A DNA stretch of 64,000 nt from Fistulifera solaris (taxonomy: Eukaryota > Bacillariophyta > Bacillariophyceae > Naviculales > Stauroneidaceae). Position numbers and translations under genes: made by a program. The notes beneath the pieces are model-generated. The model was not told the origin of the DNA. It ran no database searches and saw only the letters and a program-made list of their open reading frames with translations. Below are positions 9,895 through 19,117 of this stretch, one piece after another. Positions within the stretch are counted from its first letter, which is position 1, and the number at the start of each line of letters is the position of its first letter. Location of the stretch: NCBI GenBank assembly GCA_030295235.1, contig AP026158.1, positions 124,001-188,000 on the forward strand. Reading direction: 5' to 3'.

Positions 9895-10941
9895 TTAGTT
9901 CGCATCATTGAACAAAACAACGGGAGTGGAAACATCAATCAATGGCTCTAGTTGCAGCTCGAGTACGATCCACAACAAATTCCATCCGTGCGATAGAGCT
10001 CGTATTTCCAATGATAAGTCACCAGCTGGTAAATCAACGCTTGTTGTGATAGTTGCCCATGTTTGGAAGCTGCCGGTGGACGGTAGCTCGGTCACTGTAG
10101 CGTAGACTTCACCGCTGACTTGGTTGCGGATTTGAAAGGCCCCAATTCCTTCCGGACTCGCAATCCGAGCTTTGAACAAAAAGACGCCTCGTACGGGTAG
10201 ACTTAGTTGATAAGCGACATGATCACCACGATCAATCCAATAGAGATTTTTGAGACCCTCAATCGAGTCTTGTACTAGCATGCCTTGCATTTCACTGTAG
10301 GTAGCCGACGCAATCATGGTACGATAGGGTTGATTCGTCAGGTCACCTTGGCGAGCAGTATTGGTTCGGGTTATATTAACAAGGGGATTGACAGAAGGAG
10401 CAGCGTTTGTGGAATTGTTGAGGACAGGAGGTAGACCTGACGTAGCATCAATTTGTGCAACAGAAAGCCATTGGAGGCCCCAACCTTCCGCAACAACTTG
10501 CAAGGTTAATAGTACAAGACCTTTCGGCAAGGTTAGTTCAACTTTTACAGAGGTAAATTCGTCCCGAGCGGTCGCCATCGGCACTGTATTCGCACTCGCG
10601 TACACTTCATTCGTTACGCGGTTGACCACTTGGAAAGCGCCTTCTCCCAGTGGACTCGAAAGGCGAACCTCTAGCAAATACTGCCCAGCTTCCGGTAAAT
10701 CCAGGGCATATGCAACCCAGTCGCCTTTATTAAACCAGAATAATCCATTCGTCGCATCCTTCACAATCGCTCCATTCTTTTCGATGAAACTCGACGCTGG
10801 TATTCTCTTTTCGAACTTCTTGACACCATTTTCTGCCTGCAAAGTCCGCGCGCCCCGAAGTGTTGAGCGGCTTATTCTATCGGCCTTTGTGATGAAGAGA
10901 TAAAGTAAAAGAGAAAGAGTACTTGTTTTGAAAGATCTCAT
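9895..10941 (-). CDS. Secreted protein with two CBM6-like domains
   Basis: Protein of 348 residues with an N-terminal signal peptide (STLSLLLYLFITKADR). The first CBM6-like domain (about 40-165) has LFWFNKGDWVAYALDLP, VRLSSPLGEGAFQVV and VAEGWGLQWLSV. The second (about 205-335) has LYWIDRGDHVAYQLSLP, ARIASPEGIGAFQI and LSHGWNLLWIVLE. The Asp/Trp and Gly-Trp-Asn landmarks of CBM6 are kept. It lacks the long PT-rich region of its two paralogues and has no GPI or membrane segment, so it is probably soluble in the wall or exopolymer. The frame is intact. Three related genes on one strand with the helicase inserted between them suggest local duplication. Confidence 0.8.
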   Translation of the reverse strand: MRSFKTSTLSLLLYLFITKADRISRSTLRGARTLQAENGVKKFEKRIPASSFIEKNGAIVKDATNGLFWFNKGDWVAYALDLPEAGQYLLEVRLSSPLGEGAFQVVNRVTNEVYASANTVPMATARDEFTSVKVELTLPKGLVLLTLQVVAEGWGLQWLSVAQIDATSGLPPVLNNSTNAAPSVNPLVNITRTNTARQGDLTNQPYRTMIASATYSEMQGMLVQDSIEGLKNLYWIDRGDHVAYQLSLPVRGVFLFKARIASPEGIGAFQIRNQVSGEVYATVTELPSTGSFQTWATITTSVDLPAGDLSLEIRALSHGWNLLWIVLELQLEPLIDVSTPVVLFNDAN

Positions 10942-11844
10942 GGTGATTTTTGTGTGATATGAGTTTCATGTCAAACGTATTCAAACGCGTCCTGCGGCCG
11001 ACGATTTGCCGATTGACATCTCGATTCAGGCAACGCGATTGGGTGGCCCAATCCATGTGAGAGTATCTTGCAGTTATTTTTGTACTGAAAAAGAATGAGA
11101 TCAAACATCAAACGCATCCAAGACATATTGGCTACATATAAGCTTAGATAAAAAATGAAAACAAAGTCTGATTAACCTAACTTCAGTAGTAAGTTGGAAG
11201 AAAATGTTTTGGGCAAATCCACCCGTACTATACAGCCCCATCTTTCTGCACTATAAAGTACGCGATGAAGCCTCAAGTGACGAAATTACTACTAGTCTGA
11301 CAAATTTTATAACTGAATTGATGGAATTCACGCCTACCGGACACCCGACAGGCGAGCAAAGTAAAAATCGTGGACGCGCATTTCTGCAATTCTGCACCCC
11401 GTTCACTTTTTTTGTCACAAGCCACGAGGTCGGATTCATTGCCGACCTTTCTCGCTTCTAGCGTTGATTATTATTTCTAAGCTTTGTCTTCATGAGATTG
11501 TGTCTCCTTAATGCTTTCTTTGTTAAACGGGCAAGTTGAAAGTTAGAAAAACTAACCTAGCCTATGATGCTTATCACATGAGTAGTGTTTCATACTAGCA
11601 AGTCGCGAGTCGTAAGCAGTTGATTTGAATCTAATCGTAGTCAACAGTAAGCAGCTTGCCAATTATGTTGCAGACAATTCTTTTGAGACATGGTACGTAT
11701 CGACCCTTCAGCTGCTCTCAACTTGACCTTCTCCAGCAGTTCAGCAAAGACCCGATAAAGGAGGGCAGTATCCAACAACCGTCAAACAAGTTATCCCATT
11801 CTTTATACCAGCAGACTACTTTGTTATGTTTCGACAACACCAAG
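10942..11844. other. Intergenic region, about 900 bp, no gene recognised
   Basis: It lies upstream of the CBM6-like gene and downstream of VPS37. A stretch at 11204-11461 is open on the plus strand (85 codons) but has no recognisable domain and no conserved-looking composition. I see no repeat or RNA gene. Confidence 0.4.
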
Positions 11845-12999
11845 TTATAGACTTCCTTCTAGCAGTTCTAGTTTCGCCGCTCGAACGTGATGCAATCTAC
11901 GCACTTCCAAAAACTTCGCCAAAAAGTCATCCACATTGCCTTGCTGATCAATCCAGTTATCAGCGAACTGTTCCGATTGATCAAACGCCTCTTTCTTTGC
12001 TTTGATCAAATCCTTAATGACTTTCTTCGAATCCACCGGACGGTATAACTGATCCTGTTGTTGCTCCAACGTTCGGAATGTGGCAACTTTTTCTCGTAGT
12101 TGTTGTTGAAGTTCGGTCGCTCTTTCGTACAAGCCATGCAGTTCACTTTTCTTTTCCCAATTTTGGCGCGCCAATGTTGCATTCTCATCCACGACGGATG
12201 TTACCATGGTCACTAGCGTTTTCACCGAATCTAGTTTGTTACAAAATGCTTGAAATTCCAATTCATCCGACAACAACGCGTCCAACTGTTCCCGATCCAA
12301 CCTTTCCAATTCCGGAAATTCTGTCGGTACGGCGGGCATTTCGACGTGGGTTTCATGGAGCAGGGACGAGTAAGAAGGAGGTTCCTCTTCCATGGGTTGT
12401 ATCGTCGTGGAAGACGTCGAAGACGAACTGCGCACACGATTTTGTTGATTCCGTTCCAGGGTCGGATCGGTAATTCTATGCAGGATCGGTGGATGCGTTT
12501 GCAATTCTTGTATAACGTGATGAACGGCTTGTCCCAACAAGAGCCGAGAATCGCGCCAGGCGGTTTCCGATTGGAGGGGAGCAAAACCTGTAATGCAGCC
12601 CTGCCGATCCACCCACGGGTGGGTCACTTCAACACCGTGAAGTATCATTTGAGGGACACGACTTTCATTGAAATGAACGCGTAAAACAAAGGTATCCCCG
12701 TTCACGCATCGAAAGAATGTGTGGAAGGTTTCATTGCCTGTCGACGAAAGTGAGTCTGTTATTTATTTTTTGTTTTCGTTCGTTGGATGCCTCGCACACT
12801 TACCCGGACCAACAACCTTCGTACTGGGCTTTAAGATTGCGTCTTCTAAATACGAATCGAGATGCTGTGCGTGCGTGTATTCGGAAGGAGGTCGTATCGT
12901 CCCCTGAATCGATTGTGCTGTGACGACGGTCGTGCGTTGCCCTGGATAACGCATCCGGTTGGTCGTCGCGGCACCATTGCTGCTGTTCCATTGAAACAT
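11845..12999 (-). CDS. VPS37: ESCRT-I subunit VPS37 (Mod(r) domain), one intron
   Basis: The C-terminal half, from FPELERLDREQLDALLSDE to the end (HHVRAAKLELLEG), is a typical Mod(r)/VPS37 helical domain with the ..LL.DE..F..F.... signature and long amphipathic helices. The N-terminal half reads PQMILHGVEVTHPWVDRQG, like the UEV-type region of VPS37A. Exon 1 runs 12999-12804 from MFQWNSSNG. A 66-bp GT-AG intron (12803-12738; donor GTAAGT) joins in phase 1 to exon 2. A further upstream in-frame Met at 13089 would add a hydrophobic leader unlike VPS37 and was not used. VPS37 bridges TSG101/VPS23 and VPS28 in ESCRT-I, sorting ubiquitinated cargo into multivesicular bodies. About 362 residues; frame intact. 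Confidence 0.88.
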
Positions 13000-13648
13000 A
13001 TTTTTGTAGCGTTTTATAAACAGAGAGAGAGAGAGAGCTGGTTCTATGAATAAGGTAAATGAGATCACAATCACAACGAAGAATGACAACGGTGATTCTG
13101 CGGTCGTATTGCTTGCGCTTCGAACTTTCGAACCGCCGGAACATTCGGTTCGTGCAACGGCCGAAGTGCAGGCCGTTAACGACTGCCTTCAATCAGTCCC
13201 GAACGTGCATTGTTTTGAGCCAATCTGCTGCCTTATCAACGTTCCTTTGGGCAAACTTCTTATGCTTAATTTGTCTGAAATAGATTGCTACTCCTTATGA
13301 TGTTTTAGCAGCATTTTCATTGCACGCAGCATTTCAAAAACGGACGCAAATGCTTGCCTATCTTTGTTATTTTAGGGATAGGGCTCATCGCCAGCCGGTA
13401 CGGTGCCGCGAAACTGAACCTGTGATACCAAAATGTCGTTTCGTTGCTTGAGTAGGACTAAACAGTAAGCAGTCTTTTCAGAAGACTTTTTACAGATAGT
13501 TGTTCAGCGGACACGCGCGGTGCGCATCTCATTTATGCCGCAACCGACACGCGGTCACCAGCAGTCACAACATCAAGATGATCTTCGATGGCTAGATTTG
13601 CTGATGATGATTCTTTCATTCATTCGCTAAAGCAGCCATCAGAGAAAA
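13000..13648. other. Divergent promoter region between VPS37 and an acidic unknown gene
   Basis: About 650 bp. Open frames on the plus strand at 13046-13300 mirror the VPS37 leader and have no domain. A GA-rich run lies at 13021-13038. No RNA gene or repeat is seen. Confidence 0.4.
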
Positions 13649-13844
13649 TTGGCAATAACAACAGCACCCTTTCTAGCCATGAGTCTCCCAGAACAGTTAA
13701 ATATTCATTCTTTGTTTCAATCGATGACCCTATTTGAGGGTAGTGCCGACAACGAATATGCAAGTTGCGGCGAACATGTCCCTGATCTAGTTTGGTCCAA
13801 TCTCACTGAAAGTAATAGTGGCTTGGATGTTCACTTGCATGTAC

Positions 13845-13885
<41 letters not shown>

Positions 13886-15071
13886 GAGAGTAACATATCC
13901 GTTGATACCTCGTTAGATGACTCGTGCTCGGAGTCGCATTATGAATTACGTCTCAAGGCAACGCAGAAATTGATCAGTAATAATCGCGTGATTACTGGAA
14001 GAATCGAAGAAACGCTCGACAATCGCTCACCCTCGATGGAAGAAAAGACGTTCTCTCCGATCGAAGCCCCGGTCAGAGATCCTGTTCCGGACCCAATGGT
14101 CAGAACGTGCTTCGATTCCGTACACCTCTTGTCGCCGACCTATTTTGCTTATCCGGAACAAGAACAAAAGCCATCCACTACGACGTTATCACCTGTCAAT
14201 CAAGAAAAGCCTTCCACCTTATCTTCCATGATACATCCCATGAGTTTGGCGAGTTTGGCCCTTGTCACCCCTTAGTGGTCCAGCCGGTTCCGTGATCACA
14301 AGTGACACGCCCCGGACGGTGAAAACCATTCGTAGTTTGATACGAAAGGAAGAAAGTAATATTCGACAACACCCTCGACTCCAATCGGCTTTTAAATCAT
14401 CGGTGTTCAACGAAAGCATCGAGTATTACTTATCAACAGGAAAACAGGGGATGAGTCCGCATCTTCGGAGACAGAGCCGGAAACTACTTCCGGAAGATCT
14501 GACGAAACGCATGAGTGACGAAGAATCGACTACGTCAAAACAAAACTGCCGGTCGCGTTTATTCGATAGCAACAACGAACCGACACGCTCGCTCCATCTT
14601 GCACCAGATTCTCAAAGTACTCTCAGTATCCTGCTACTGGAATGCCATCAAAAAGTATTTGAAATCGTAGCGGTAGATTACGTTACGGCGGAAACGACCG
14701 TGGGGGATGTATTATGTCGGGCTCGATCTCAGGCAACGGATCCTAGACTGTCGCGTCAAACCTACATCAGTCTCTGCAATTCGGTCAACGAAATGGCGGC
14801 TATGATGCTGCCGGTCCATCTTATGATGGATATGGAACAATCTAGAGAAAAGAGAGAACGAAAACAGAGAGAACCGACGTTAAAGAAATATGACCGTTTG
14901 GAAGCCGCTCGTAAAAGCTGTGACGACCTGGGCCGACTGCTTGTGGCTGTTCCAGAGGGCTCTAGTGCAGAAATGGTCCGTGAAGTACAGAAAACACTAT
15001 GGTGTCATCCACGAGTCCAACGGTGGTGGCGGAAAGAAAACCGATACTCGGGAAAGAGGGAGAATCGATAG
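13649..15071 (+). CDS. Hypothetical acidic protein with poly-Asp run, one apparent frameshift
   Basis: Two open segments (13649-14275 and about 14262-15071) make one protein of about 473 residues. The N-terminal part is low complexity with a run of 12 Asp encoded by a GAT repeat. The C-terminal part is ordered: RTVKTIRSLIRKEESNIRQH, then SILLLECHQKVFEIVAVDY followed by TTVGDVLCRARSQA, which resembles a ubiquitin-like or Ras-associating fold in spacing, then a Met-rich helix (NEMAAMMLPVHLMM) and a basic tail. Diatoms hold many such cytosolic proteins of unknown role. The segments join at a C4 run (14268-14271) that appears one base too long. The start could be the second Met, MSLPEQL, at 13679. 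No function is proposed. Confidence 0.6.
13845..13883 (+). repeat. (GAT)n microsatellite coding poly-Asp
   Basis: About 13 tandem GAT/ATG triplets inside the acidic unknown gene. A matching ATC tract and other trinucleotide tracts occur at 16951, 45009, 59081, 60746 and 62795. Confidence 0.9.
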
Positions 15072-15296
15072 GTAGACTCTTGAAACATAATGCGTCCGCT
15101 CGACCGAGATTCTTTGGCTACGACGACGCTTCACGTTGTCTCGTTGCTACACCGTAGAGCAGCGCATGCTTATTTTTTTAAGAATATAGATGTATTATGA
15201 AACGCTACAAAGCTAATATATAAAAGTAATCACATAGGTAATGTCGAAATCATGCGGTGTAGAAGGTACATTCAAATGCACTCGAGCTGCTGCAAG

Positions 15297-16274
15297 TTAG
15301 CGAAAGTAATGCTGACTCTCCTTGGGCGAGAATGCGGAAGAACTCTGACCCAATTGAATGGTCTTGACAGGAGAAAAGAAAGGATTCTCGACCATGACAC
15401 GTTCGATGCGCGATTTGGGAGAGAGTTTGCGCTGGACGGGCACCGCCAATTTTTTACGCGGTGTAATCGGGATGGTCATATTAGCATCGGGATTGAAACG
15501 GACGCGCTTCCCAGCGGGTGAGTTCAATGGCGTCCCCGACATAAAATTCTTCTTATCATCTCCATACTTGCCACGTTTCGAAGATTCCGCGCCGTCTAGA
15601 TCCATCGAGAGTAGGAAGTCGATCGTCGACTCAATCAATCCGGCGCAGGGTTCACTCTCAGTCCAGGGAATAGGATCAAAATCGGAAGGCTCCCCGACAC
15701 GCGCCAGAGAACTATTCTTCTTCAAACAGGCAACAGGGGCAGGAGCTCCCATGAGCGTCGGAGACGGTGTGATCGAGTTGAGGTGACACTGTCGCTGACG
15801 TGGGATCGTCTGAATACCCTGACTGAGCGTCAAGCAATTCAACTCTTCTTCAATATCCTCTTCTTCCTCCTCTTCGTCCAGACGACTTGTAGGCTGCATG
15901 AGCTCGACAATGGGAATCGCGGGGGTGTAGGCAGGAGGCTTGCCATGGGAAGAGTCATCAAGCGACTTAAAGTCCGACACGTTCGGGTTGTGAGTGGTTT
16001 CTTCCGCCTTTACCGCAGAAAAAAAGTCCTCGTAGCTGTACGGTCCTGGCTTGTATGTCGAAACTCCCGTCGCGGAATCCGTGGTTTCCCAGAACGTCGC
16101 GACTTGGCGCACCAACTCAATCGGCTGCGGAGTCGATTCCTTGGATTCGGTAAGGAGAACACGACGTTTCTTGATCGGTTTACGATCCTCGGCGATGACA
16201 GGAGCACCCGACGGCGGGAGCGTCTCGTCTTGGGTGACCTTGGTCGGCGTTTTCGGGGCTGGTTCGATGTTCAT
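15297..16274 (-). CDS. Hypothetical nuclear-type protein with a PP1-docking RVxF motif and many SP/TP sites
   Basis: Protein of 325 residues, largely disordered, with a single intact frame. It has a basic cluster RKPIKKRRVLL that could be a nuclear signal and an acidic run (DEEEEEEDIEEEL). Numerous proline-directed sites (KTPTK, SPTL, TPLNSPAG, TPRKK, SPKSR, SPVK, SPKE) are the pattern of CDK/MAPK substrates. SPAGKRVRFNPDA contains RVRF, which fits the protein phosphatase 1 docking consensus [RK]VxF. It is transcribed away from a cyclin gene 760 bp off, so a cell-cycle role is suggested by motif and context only. No catalytic domain is seen. Name and role remain unknown. Confidence 0.65.
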   Translation of the reverse strand: MNIEPAPKTPTKVTQDETLPPSGAPVIAEDRKPIKKRRVLLTESKESTPQPIELVRQVATFWETTDSATGVSTYKPGPYSYEDFFSAVKAEETTHNPNVSDFKSLDDSSHGKPPAYTPAIPIVELMQPTSRLDEEEEEEDIEEELNCLTLSQGIQTIPRQRQCHLNSITPSPTLMGAPAPVACLKKNSSLARVGEPSDFDPIPWTESEPCAGLIESTIDFLLSMDLDGAESSKRGKYGDDKKNFMSGTPLNSPAGKRVRFNPDANMTIPITPRKKLAVPVQRKLSPKSRIERVMVENPFFSPVKTIQLGQSSSAFSPKESQHYFR

Positions 16275-17034
16275 CGTCGCAAAATGTCAAGTAGGTGCGC
16301 GTGTGCAAAATGTAGAAGTGATTGAAAGCGCGAGAGTGTGCAATGAACGATTTTTTAGGATAGCAATGAGCTTCTCGTTAGGAGAAAAGCTATTATGTGC
16401 TTGAATGGGAAATGGGAAATGTGTTGTGATGGGTTCTCGCGAAAATAAGGCGCGAGACGTTTCTTTTCCGCAGAACCGGGAAAGTGGGAACGTTGTGCCG
16501 CTTAACTTTCTGAAGCATATTTTGTAGAGTACAAAGTGGGAGACGAACGCTAGAAACACAAACGTGACTCAATCTGTTGTTGACTTACGTCTGACCGGTA
16601 CATTGTTCAATGTCGCAGTTCGTGGGGGTTCGCGTGTTGTTTCATTTTCTACTCATCGCGAATAGGTGCGCTTGACACTCAACATTATTGGCGTTCGCTC
16701 TTACATAGTGGCTGTATTCTGGAAAACGGTTGTTAAGACTGCGACATAAGACGATTAACATTGTTGTACCCGGGACCGAACCAAGCGATAGGCGAGCGTC
16801 AACTATTTTTGCCATCATTCTTGTGATGACCCAAAATTGAGTCGCGGAAGAGGCTTCTCTCTATCTTCCAACAGTTGCTTCCCAACTGGGTTTCTCGGGT
16901 TTTCCGGCAAGGCAAACCCTTTTCACGAAGCCACACTTTTGACGCTTCCCATCATCATCATCATCATCATCATCATCATTTTCACTCGAAACGAACGTCC
17001 TCTGCTCAAGAACCTCGCATAAGGTGAAGCAATC
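16275..17034. other. Divergent promoter region of the RVxF protein and cyclin
   Basis: 760 bp. It includes TACAAAGTG near 16529 and an (ATC)n tract at 16951-16980 close to the cyclin start. No gene is supported. Confidence 0.5.
16951..16980 (+). repeat. (ATC)n microsatellite upstream of the cyclin
   Basis: About ten ATC triplets roughly 55 bp before the cyclin start codon, in the presumed 5' leader. Confidence 0.9.
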
Positions 17035-17826
17035 ATGCATTATAATAATACACCAATGAATCGAACTAGCATGGACCAAGTCATAGACACGATCCACGCA
17101 CTGCGTCGACAAGAAGAGCACTATTTTGAAGCGTGTTCCTATCACTATCCGCCACGCGGTGTCGATTGGGAATGTCGCCAGAAAATGGCAGCGTGGTGCT
17201 CTCAAGTGATCCAATTTTGTGATCTTTCGCATGAAACAGCCGAGACGGCCATGGTTTTATTGGATTGTTTTCTCGCATCCCGTGGGGGCGAATCGGCGCG
17301 GACGTGTCGCGATCGGTATCGTTTGGCTTGCATGGCGTGTTTATATGCCTCGATTAAAAATACGGAAACACAAGCTTTGCATTCGAATACATTCAGTGAA
17401 TTGAGTCAAGGGGCCTATTCTGTCAAAGATCTAGAGAACATGGAATTGTCGATACTAACTTGTTTGAATTGGAGAGTCAATCCGCCCACGGCGATGGCGT
17501 TTGTGAGAGAAATGATGCATTTACTACCTCTAGAATTTGATCGAGAAAAGAAACGAGACATCTATGATTTGGCGGTTTTACAAACCGAACGCGGATTCGG
17601 TGCGGTGGTAGCATCGCCTTCGGTGGCAGCGTATGCGGCTTTGATGAACTCGATCGACATTGTTTTCAAAGACACTCACTGCTTGGCGTATATTGAGAAA
17701 ATGATGGCCGATCTACTGAAATTAGACGGTACATCGGATGAGTTGCGAGGCGTTCAGGCGAGCTTGTTTCACTCTTCTTCCCAAGCGTATCACATTCGTC
17801 TCGTCGGGCCGATACATCGAAGGTGA
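17035..17826 (+). CDS. Cyclin (diatom-type, single cyclin box)
   Basis: Protein of 263 residues. The cyclin N-box lies at about 40-150: RQKMAAWCSQVIQFCDLSHE, then TAMVLLDCFLASR, CRDRYRLACMACLYASIK and the helix-5 region DLENMELSILTCLNWRVNPP, all typical spacing and hydrophobic pattern. The usual cyclin A/B MRxILVDW signature is replaced by ECRQKMAAWC, as in the expanded diatom-specific cyclins. A C-terminal region VASPSVAAYAALMNSID is consistent with a second box. It would bind and activate a CDK, probably at a nutrient- or light-regulated checkpoint as proposed for diatom-specific cyclins. No destruction box or PEST is obvious. The gene has no intron and is intact. A nearby in-frame Met at residue 8 or 13 could also be the start. 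Confidence 0.85.
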   Translation: MHYNNTPMNRTSMDQVIDTIHALRRQEEHYFEACSYHYPPRGVDWECRQKMAAWCSQVIQFCDLSHETAETAMVLLDCFLASRGGESARTCRDRYRLACMACLYASIKNTETQALHSNTFSELSQGAYSVKDLENMELSILTCLNWRVNPPTAMAFVREMMHLLPLEFDREKKRDIYDLAVLQTERGFGAVVASPSVAAYAALMNSIDIVFKDTHCLAYIEKMMADLLKLDGTSDELRGVQASLFHSSSQAYHIRLVGPIHRR

Positions 17827-18129
17827 CGACCGACACAACAATAAGTCTGCAAGTCTATCTGGCTTTCACTCGCCTCGCTCTGTTTCCGAATAACCATTCA
17901 AGACGTGACTGGGCACCCGAAACGTATCCCATTGTTCGAAACAACAGTTTCCGCCCAAGAACAAAAACTTCGAGACTTTGCTATGACCATATCTCGCAAC
18001 TTTATTAGCTTTCCCGAAGCTCTTATTACCGCTATGAATGCGCTAATTGTTAGATACTGTTGATAATGATAGATATTATAAGTAAAGGAGTCTCTTCTAG
18101 AGAGTTTTTTCACCTATAAAGCTTTTCTT
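17827..18129. other. Intergenic region between convergent cyclin and MAPR-like gene ends
   Basis: About 300 bp, AT-rich toward 18050-18130, where the two transcripts probably terminate. Nothing else is seen. Confidence 0.4.
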
Positions 18130-18567
18130 TTACATAATGCAGCATCCTTTTTTCAATTGTTCTTTTTCTTCGTCCGTCAGTTCGGGCCAACTCTCGTAAT
18201 CTTCATCCCATTTGTCGAGTCGACCGCACACCGGATACTTCGTATCATAATACTCGGACCAATTCTTGGCTGAACTGTACATCTTCTCGTCCAACTTGAC
18301 AAACTTATCGAGCCACTTGTCGCCGGTGACGTGCGCCCCGATCGTCAACGTCATATCGTGACCGGCGTATTCTTTGTAAGCACCTTCGGGGCCGTAACTG
18401 TTGGCGGCGGCCGTAACATCGTAGATTTTTCCAAACAAACAGAGACAGCGACGATCGGGATTGTTGCAGTGATACTGATTCAATTCTTCCAACGAAATGG
18501 TACCGAGTTGTTCGACTTCCGGCAATTCGCCTTTGCCGGAAATCAGGGAAAGTGGATTGGGCATCAT
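18130..18567 (-). CDS. Cytochrome-b5-like (MAPR-type) heme-binding protein with C-terminal CaaX box
   Basis: From the Met at 18567 (MMPNPLSLISGKGELPEVEQ) the protein has 145 residues. The core GTISLEELNQYH, CLFGKIYDVTAAANSYGPEG, AYKEYAGHDMTLTIG is the membrane-associated progesterone receptor (MAPR) version of the cytochrome b5 fold, in which a Tyr rather than the two b5 His usually ligates heme. The Cys-Asn-Asn insertion before the domain core is unusual. Family members normally carry an N-terminal membrane helix; here none is evident from this start. Instead the protein ends KKGCCIM, a CaaX motif with terminal Met, which predicts farnesylation. An in-frame extension to 18753 exists but reads like leader. 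Likely a membrane-anchored heme-binding factor for P450 or sterol metabolism. Confidence 0.75.
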   Translation of the reverse strand: MMPNPLSLISGKGELPEVEQLGTISLEELNQYHCNNPDRRCLCLFGKIYDVTAAANSYGPEGAYKEYAGHDMTLTIGAHVTGDKWLDKFVKLDEKMYSSAKNWSEYYDTKYPVCGRLDKWDEDYESWPELTDEEKEQLKKGCCIM

Positions 18568-19117
18568 CTTGACAAGAAAAGGAGGGCTACAATTATTACT
18601 TAGTTGTGAGAGAAGAGACCGCCACAAATAGATATCTTTACAAAAAGGTTCTCCGCTTTGTAGGTGAGATTGAAGGTGATTTTTGTTGGGTCTGTTCTTT
18701 GGTTCTTTGCATCTTCGTCGAGGCGAAATTGCGGTCATTCGAATTCCGTCCAATACAGCCGAACCAGTGCGATAGTCAGCCGTCGTGATTCGTGACTTAA
18801 TCTAAGACCCCTGTCGCCAAAAAAGTTAACGTACCGGGAGTTGGTGAACGTATTTCGTTGCATATCTACAATGAGGAGAATCAATGAAATCCGACTACAG
18901 ACAGGATGCCACCGGATCAACTAATTTAGCTGCATGGCTACGGGTGAGTCATCGACACGACATGATGGTTCAAAGCGCTCTGTAGCAATCAGAATACCGT
19001 GAAACCGTTGAGCGAACTATGTGAATGAGAATGTGGACGCTAAATCTCCTAAATTGTTTTAGAACACTTTGGTCCTGGAGTTATGAGTAGATCAATTTGT
19101 TCTGCGTCGTGAAAGTT
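18568..19117. other. Intergenic region, no gene recognised
   Basis: About 550 bp between the MAPR-like gene and the end of the RRxS-repeat gene. Part (18568-18753) is open in the MAPR frame but lacks domain features. Nothing else is supported. Confidence 0.4.

Noticed and set aside
12763-13089. VPS37 starting at 13089 with a hydrophobic leader
   Set aside because: A membrane leader does not fit an ESCRT-I subunit; the Met at 12999 gives a normal soluble start.
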